Below are positions 59,876 through 64,000 of a stretch of DNA of 64,000 bases, one piece after another. The stretch is from Mucor racemosus (lineage: Eukaryota; Mucoromycota; Mucoromycetes; Mucorales; Mucoraceae). The stretch covers positions 3,055,220 through 3,119,219 of the forward strand of contig JAPEHQ010000004.1 in the NCBI GenBank assembly GCA_027405735.1, in the 5' to 3' direction. The notes beneath the pieces were generated by a model. That model was not told the DNA's origin, searched no databases, and saw only the letters and a program-made list of their open reading frames with translations. Within the stretch, counting starts at the first letter, position 1. Each line of letters starts with the position of its first letter. Position numbers and translations under genes: made by a program.

Positions 59876-62271
59876 CTAATAATCATCCTTTAAACGTTTA
59901 GAAGCTTGATGGATAGCCCAAGAAGCTCTCTCTTCAGCATAACGAGCTTGTGCGTAATCCTTGGCATCAATACCATCAGCAATGGCAGGGAAGACTTGAG
60001 AAGAATACCCAGTCCAAAGACCAGGAGCGTAAACAACATGTTTGAACCAGTTACGGCCTTCGATACCCTTAGGATCAATGAAGCCACGTTCAAAGTAAGT
60101 AAGGCGGTTGTTGGCTTTTGCTAAACGTTTGGCTAAAACAGTAGGGATATCATCCAAAGATTTGTATTCAGAAAGACGACTTTCAAGACGTTGTCTCTTG
60201 CGCTCAAATCGACGAGTAGTCTTTTGAAGTTTGTCAATAGCTCTTTCCAACTCGGGGAAACTATGAGGAGCAGCATATTTAGTAAGCTTATCAGCGTATT
60301 TAGCAAGTTCAGCTGAATAATCAGAAGGATAGAGAGGTATAATAGCAGAATCTGCAAGACGCAAAGTAAGTAAACCCCAAAGTTTGACAAGAGTTTGATG
60401 ATATAAGAATCCTGGATCTCCAAATTTTTCCATCCAGTGGAAACTATCATAATTGCTATGGTAGACTCCATAGTCCCCTCCAAAGCCCATACTGATACTG
60501 GCAATACCAACATGGTCCAAGAAACCAACAAAGTCAGAACCAGAACCTAATTGTCCAATCTGAGGATTTTCATTCTCGTCAAGCTTTTGATCTACTCTCC
60601 ATGCGTCAAATACGGATTTACCAGTACGAGGATCGTGGATATCAGAAACTACGTTGTAAAGAATTCGATTTAAAGAAGGAGATGCTTGAACATCAAAGTG
60701 AGAACCAGAAACAGCAACATCAACGTTGATATAAACGGCAGCCTCCTTATCGAGCCATTCTTTGTTATCTTCGACCCATTCAGTGGAGCCAACAAGACCA
60801 TATTCTTCGGCATCCCAAGATGCTAAAACAATGGTACGTCTAGGACGCCAGCCAGTCTTCAAAAGTTCTCCAAATACACGAGCGAGTTCCAAAAGAGAAG
60901 CAGATCCAGAAGATGGATCAACAGCACCATAAACCCAGGCATCACGATGATTACCTAAAATAATAGCCTTATCAGTTCTTCAGTACCTTCAATGCGAGAA
61001 ATAACATTCCAATTGGAGTAATCTTATTTTCGATATGGTTAACCAAAATAGCTTCACCTTCAGTAGGACCACTGAAGTAATCAACTTCATCAAGACCACC
61101 AGCCCAATCTTCTTCACCGCGACACCTAAGCCTTGAGTTGCTTTGAGAATAGGTAAAGCATCTCCCCAAGATAAGGGTAATGAAGGAATCTTGGCTAAAC
61201 CAGGGGAATCTTCTGGTTTGATACGAGTGGCGTTTTCAGTAGCAGCATAACCAGGGGTTAAGGGATCTCCAGCAACAAGTGATAAGTATTGAACAGATCC
61301 TCTTTGAGCAGAGCTCTTGGATCTCCAAGGACCATTAGGATAAGATTCAGCAGGATTTGAAGAATTATCCTTGTTTAATGGCCCATCATCAATAGGATCA
61401 GAGTAGATTAATGCGCCTACACAACCGAAAAGTTCTGCAACTCTAACTTTGAGACCACGGAAGTTACCGCCATAACGCATAAGAGCAATAGTGCCGTTTA
61501 ATTTAACACCCTGATCTTTCAAAAATTGGAAATCTTCCAAACGGCCATAATTTGCATAGACAATACGACCTTGCACAGTACCATTTTTGGAATAACCATG
61601 AAATGTGGGAACAACATTAGGATTCTTGCTAGTTTCATCCTCGTCAACAGGATCTTCAGTCAACTTTGCCTCAAATCTTAAATTCTCAGGTCCTGAGACA
61701 AGAGCTAAACGATGAGAAATAGGGTAGTTTAAAAGAGGCCAATAAGTATCAATCTTGGTTTCTAATCCAAAACTTTCGAATTGATCGCGAGTCCATTCAG
61801 CTTGCTTTTTGTCATTAGGAGTGCCTGCTAAATGGGCTTCACTGGTATATATTTTTAGGTAATCACGAACGCTTTGATTTGAAGGTAAATCAAGGATAAT
61901 CTTTTCGGGATCTGTTAATCCTGGAGGTGAAACGACTACAAAAAAGATACCACATGAATACATTTATATAAATTACAGGTATTGTAAATCGATTTCTTAC
62001 CTGGCTTCTTTGCATGATGATTATTAAACCACAATCCAATAGTAACTCCCAATAATATAAGAGCAACAACTAGAGCCACAATAGTAGTTACTATGCGAAA
62101 AGTAGTCTTTCTGGGAGGTTCAACAGTGCCTCGTTCTCGATTTAACAAAGGTGCATTTTCACTATTATTTCCATTCCACTTTTTATCAAACCATTCGCGA
62201 GCTTGACTCCAACTTTGCTTAATACCACTGCCATTACCTTCGTCAGACGGTAATGAAATAGCCCCTGCCAT
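59876..62271 (-). pseudogene. glutamate carboxypeptidase II-like (M28B) gene with three 1-nt deletions
   Basis: Two exons (62271-62001, 61935-59876) give about 776 codons. A cytosolic head ends before one membrane anchor (TTIVALVVALILLGVTIGLW). The ectodomain has protease-associated and M28 parts with all zinc ligands: GNHRDAWV and AVDPSSG, WDAEEYGLVG (Glu pair), INVDVAVSG and YHSNYDSFHW. The C-terminal helical dimerisation domain is complete. Relatives (PSMA/NAALADase, yeast Vps70/Tre1) cleave C-terminal Glu or act in membrane trafficking. Compared with the fragment at 52141-53165, single bases are missing near 60971, 61011 and 61124. Together they total three, so the frame is restored after about 150 nt, but the shifted part meets a stop at 60989. 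Two of the losses are in short homopolymers, so sequencing error is as likely as true decay. Confidence 0.85.
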
Positions 62272-63016
62272 TATAATTTATGTTTGATAAGATATCAAGA
62301 AGAAAAATAGAAGAATCAACCATGCAGTCAAAGTGCGCTAAATAACAACAAATTCGGAGTTATGGTCTGTGAGATAGTAGAAATCAAGATTTGGAAGTAG
62401 ATGATGAACCAATATGGGAATAAATGCCTAATCATTCTGCTGTTAATTCTCTGCTTTTGACTTAACCCATGCTTGATTTTGTCCGAAGGCTCGGCAAGAA
62501 GGTTTCTTGTACATAATTTTGCTTTGATATTAGTGAATTTGCTTTGATATCAGTTGATTTGGTTGAAATTTATCTACTATTATGGCCTTCGTCATATGTA
62601 GAAACTATGACGAATTATGCCCATAAAGTTCATGCATTTTGAGCATTTCGCATTTTAACTTGTAGCTCTTTGTCGGACCATAGTTTTCCCGCTATATGTT
62701 CACAAAGACTAAGGCAATCTTTTGTTGGTATCGCTATGCAAAATGTTATCATCAAATTTCGGAATGCTCACAGAATCGAATTACATTTAGTTTTATGTTA
62801 AAAACATATTAGTTAGATAAACTCTTTTTTGATCTGTTGATGATTTGATCGACTTCGGAATGAGATTTATGCATTTGAAAACTAGAATAAGCAAATTGTA
62901 TGACTACATTGTGGATAATCTTGCACGCATTTCTCTTGTACCTGATTAGCAAATAGATTATAGATTATCAGATCTATAAGTGAGAGTTTTGTGCTTTTCA
63001 ATTTTTGGTTACTATT
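62272..63016. other. 5' flank of the peptidase gene to the insertion edge
   Basis: No gene seen. It includes a short tandem (TTTGCTTTGATAT.AGT twice near 62518-62558) and probably the promoter of the minus-strand peptidase gene. Its last base abuts the right ATGACAA copy. Confidence 0.4.
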
Positions 63017-63028
63017 ATGACAACTTAC

Positions 63029-64000
63029 CAGTATGCGTATTCATTAATACCTCAAACCCCAAAAGAACTTGCTTTGGTCTAAAATCTTTATCAATGAAGT
63101 GACAAACAACCCCCAAATAATCAGATGAGCCATTTGTTCCAGATGAGTTTGTCCAGACATCCATAGTTAAATTTACTTTTGTTTGTCTTTTCAAAACAGA
63201 AATGATCCTTGTTTTGTAATCAATGGCTTTTGATCGGATTCTAGAGGCAAGGGTATTAGCCGAGTAAACTTGTACAATGTTTGGTGATGCAGCTCTTCTA
63301 ACTAAGTTTAATAAATGACGAAATTCATGATTATTCACAAATGTATGGGGAAGAGAATTCTTCAAGATTAATTTTATCAAAGCATCATTGAACATTTCTT
63401 TTGTTACAGAATAAGATTCAGGTGTTGTATTATCTGATGATCCAACAACCAAATGACGATCAAGAGAGCCTACAGCTGTTGCTCTCGGTTTCCATTTTAT
63501 TCCCAAAGGTTAAGAGCTATGGATAGATATAAAGGTATATATTAGCCTTAGTAAATTACAAAACATCAAATATCAACAACTACCTATTGAGCCATCCATA
63601 TTATGCTTTCTTTTTGCATGTCGAAGAATTGACGTAGTAGCAGATCTTGAATATGATTCCTTACAGTTAACTCTATCCACGTTACAATGATATAAGTCAC
63701 CAATCACTTTGGCATAGCCATACCTAAGGATCCAAGAAATTGATTGACCTTTACGAGAATTATCACCACCAAAAAGGTATTATCAAGATATTCTCCTGGG
63801 ATTGGGAAACTTACTTCACACCTTGTTGATTTGATAAAGAAGCTTGAGATTGATTCAATAATGAGGCTGCAACATTTACTTGATTAGATGAGGAAGCTGC
63901 AGCAGATGAATGGGATTGATCTGATGATGAAGGAAGAAGAGAATCAAGAGGTGATGGTACTACAGTACCAGCATTACCATTGAAAAATCAACATTCTCAG
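63029..64000 (-). pseudogene. hAT-family transposase, 5' half (split gene)
   Basis: Three exons are visible (64000-63815, which runs out of the window; 63723-63584; 63469-63029). The first encodes a Ser/Gln-rich N-terminus. The second is a BED-type zinc finger (LYHCNVDRVNCKESYSRS, LRHAKRKH). The third holds SYSVTKEMFNDALIKLILKN and the first catalytic Asp block VNLTMDVWTNSSGTN, ending NTHTG with donor GTAAGT at 63028. Its natural partner exon starts at 52068. An acceptor at CTGTAG just before 63469 is preferred because the longer frame upstream of it meets a stop. Together with the 3' half it would give a transposase of at least 800 residues with all hAT domains, so the element was probably intact when interrupted. 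Confidence 0.8.

Larger units (their letters stand above)
52134..63023. mobile_element. 10.9-kb insertion in a hAT transposase intron, flanked by 7-bp duplication
   Basis: ATGACAA occurs at 52134-52140 and again at 63017-63023. Removing 52141-63016 plus one copy rejoins the transposase exons across an intron of about 80 nt, the normal size here. The inserted 10,876 bp contains the M28B fragment, recombinase-like gene, minisatellite, 100-aa gene, DDE_3 relic, a small retro-insertion and an M28B gene. The outer ends (TTAATACTAG.. and, reversed, AATAGTAACC..) share only a weak AATA.TA and no long inverted repeat, so the mechanism is open: an unrecognised cargo-bearing transposon, an integrated circle, or repair-mediated capture of genomic DNA. 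The duplication is seen; the single-insertion reading is inference. Confidence 0.65.

Noticed and set aside
52141..63016. A Fanzor/TnpB nuclease partner for the recombinase-like gene (IS607-type element).
   Set aside because: I found no RuvC-like or zinc-ribbon coding region in the insertion; the only other transposase is a DDE_3 relic.

Overview
The window reads as nuclear DNA of an AT-rich filamentous fungus, most likely a member of Mucoromycota (Mucorales-like). The case rests on many short GT..AG introns of about 50-110 nt in nearly every gene, two velvet regulators, a fungal-type F-box/LRR protein, a CYSTM mini-protein, a chromodomain Ty3/gypsy element, hAT and DDE_3-type transposases, and long A/T homopolymers. 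The species cannot be named from sequence alone. No bacterial operon logic applies; genes are monocistronic.

Layout. 1-1.7 kb: 3' part of an ArsB/CitM-like membrane transporter. 1.7-7.1 kb: gene-free, with dispersed repeat copies and two decayed LTR fragments. 7.1-9.0 kb: an acidic hypothetical protein and, on the minus strand, a three-exon CYSTM mini-protein. 11.5-13.3 kb: a LARGE-like (GT49) type II glycosyltransferase, followed by a tRNA-derived SINE-like insertion with target-site duplication. 15.7-21.3 kb: velvet factor, cytosolic threonyl-tRNA synthetase and a second velvet factor, all on the plus strand. 21.3-35.8 kb: a repeat desert with a near-perfect inverted repeat (1.285-kb arms, 27-bp centre), a GCAAGC-rich repeat, LTR relics and a complete 6.49-kb chromovirus-type LTR retrotransposon (GTCAG duplication, LTRs that look identical, one frameshift in the reverse transcriptase).

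35.8-48 kb is the main gene-dense block: a kelch-repeat type I membrane protein, a LACTB2-like metallo-beta-lactamase, a CNH-domain protein, a DDX42-type DEAD-box helicase and an F-box protein. The last three lie on the minus strand.

48-64 kb is the most unusual part. A hAT transposase gene on the minus strand is split in two. Its 3' exons lie at 50297-52068 and its 5' exons at 63029 onward. The two halves meet inside what would be a normal intron of about 80 nt, and a 7-bp ATGACAA copy borders each side, so 52141-63016 looks like one 10.9-kb insertion. The inserted DNA holds, from left to right: a fragment of a glutamate-carboxypeptidase-like (M28B) gene flush with the left edge; a divergent serine-recombinase-like gene; a 1.2-kb minisatellite of 20-bp units; a divergently oriented 100-aa gene homologous to the N-terminal domain of the recombinase-like protein; a DDE_3 transposase relic; a small poly(A) retro-insertion; and a nearly full-length M28B peptidase gene with three single-base deletions. 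The head-to-head gene pair around the minisatellite, inside cargo-like DNA with a duplicated target, is the best candidate here for an undescribed system.
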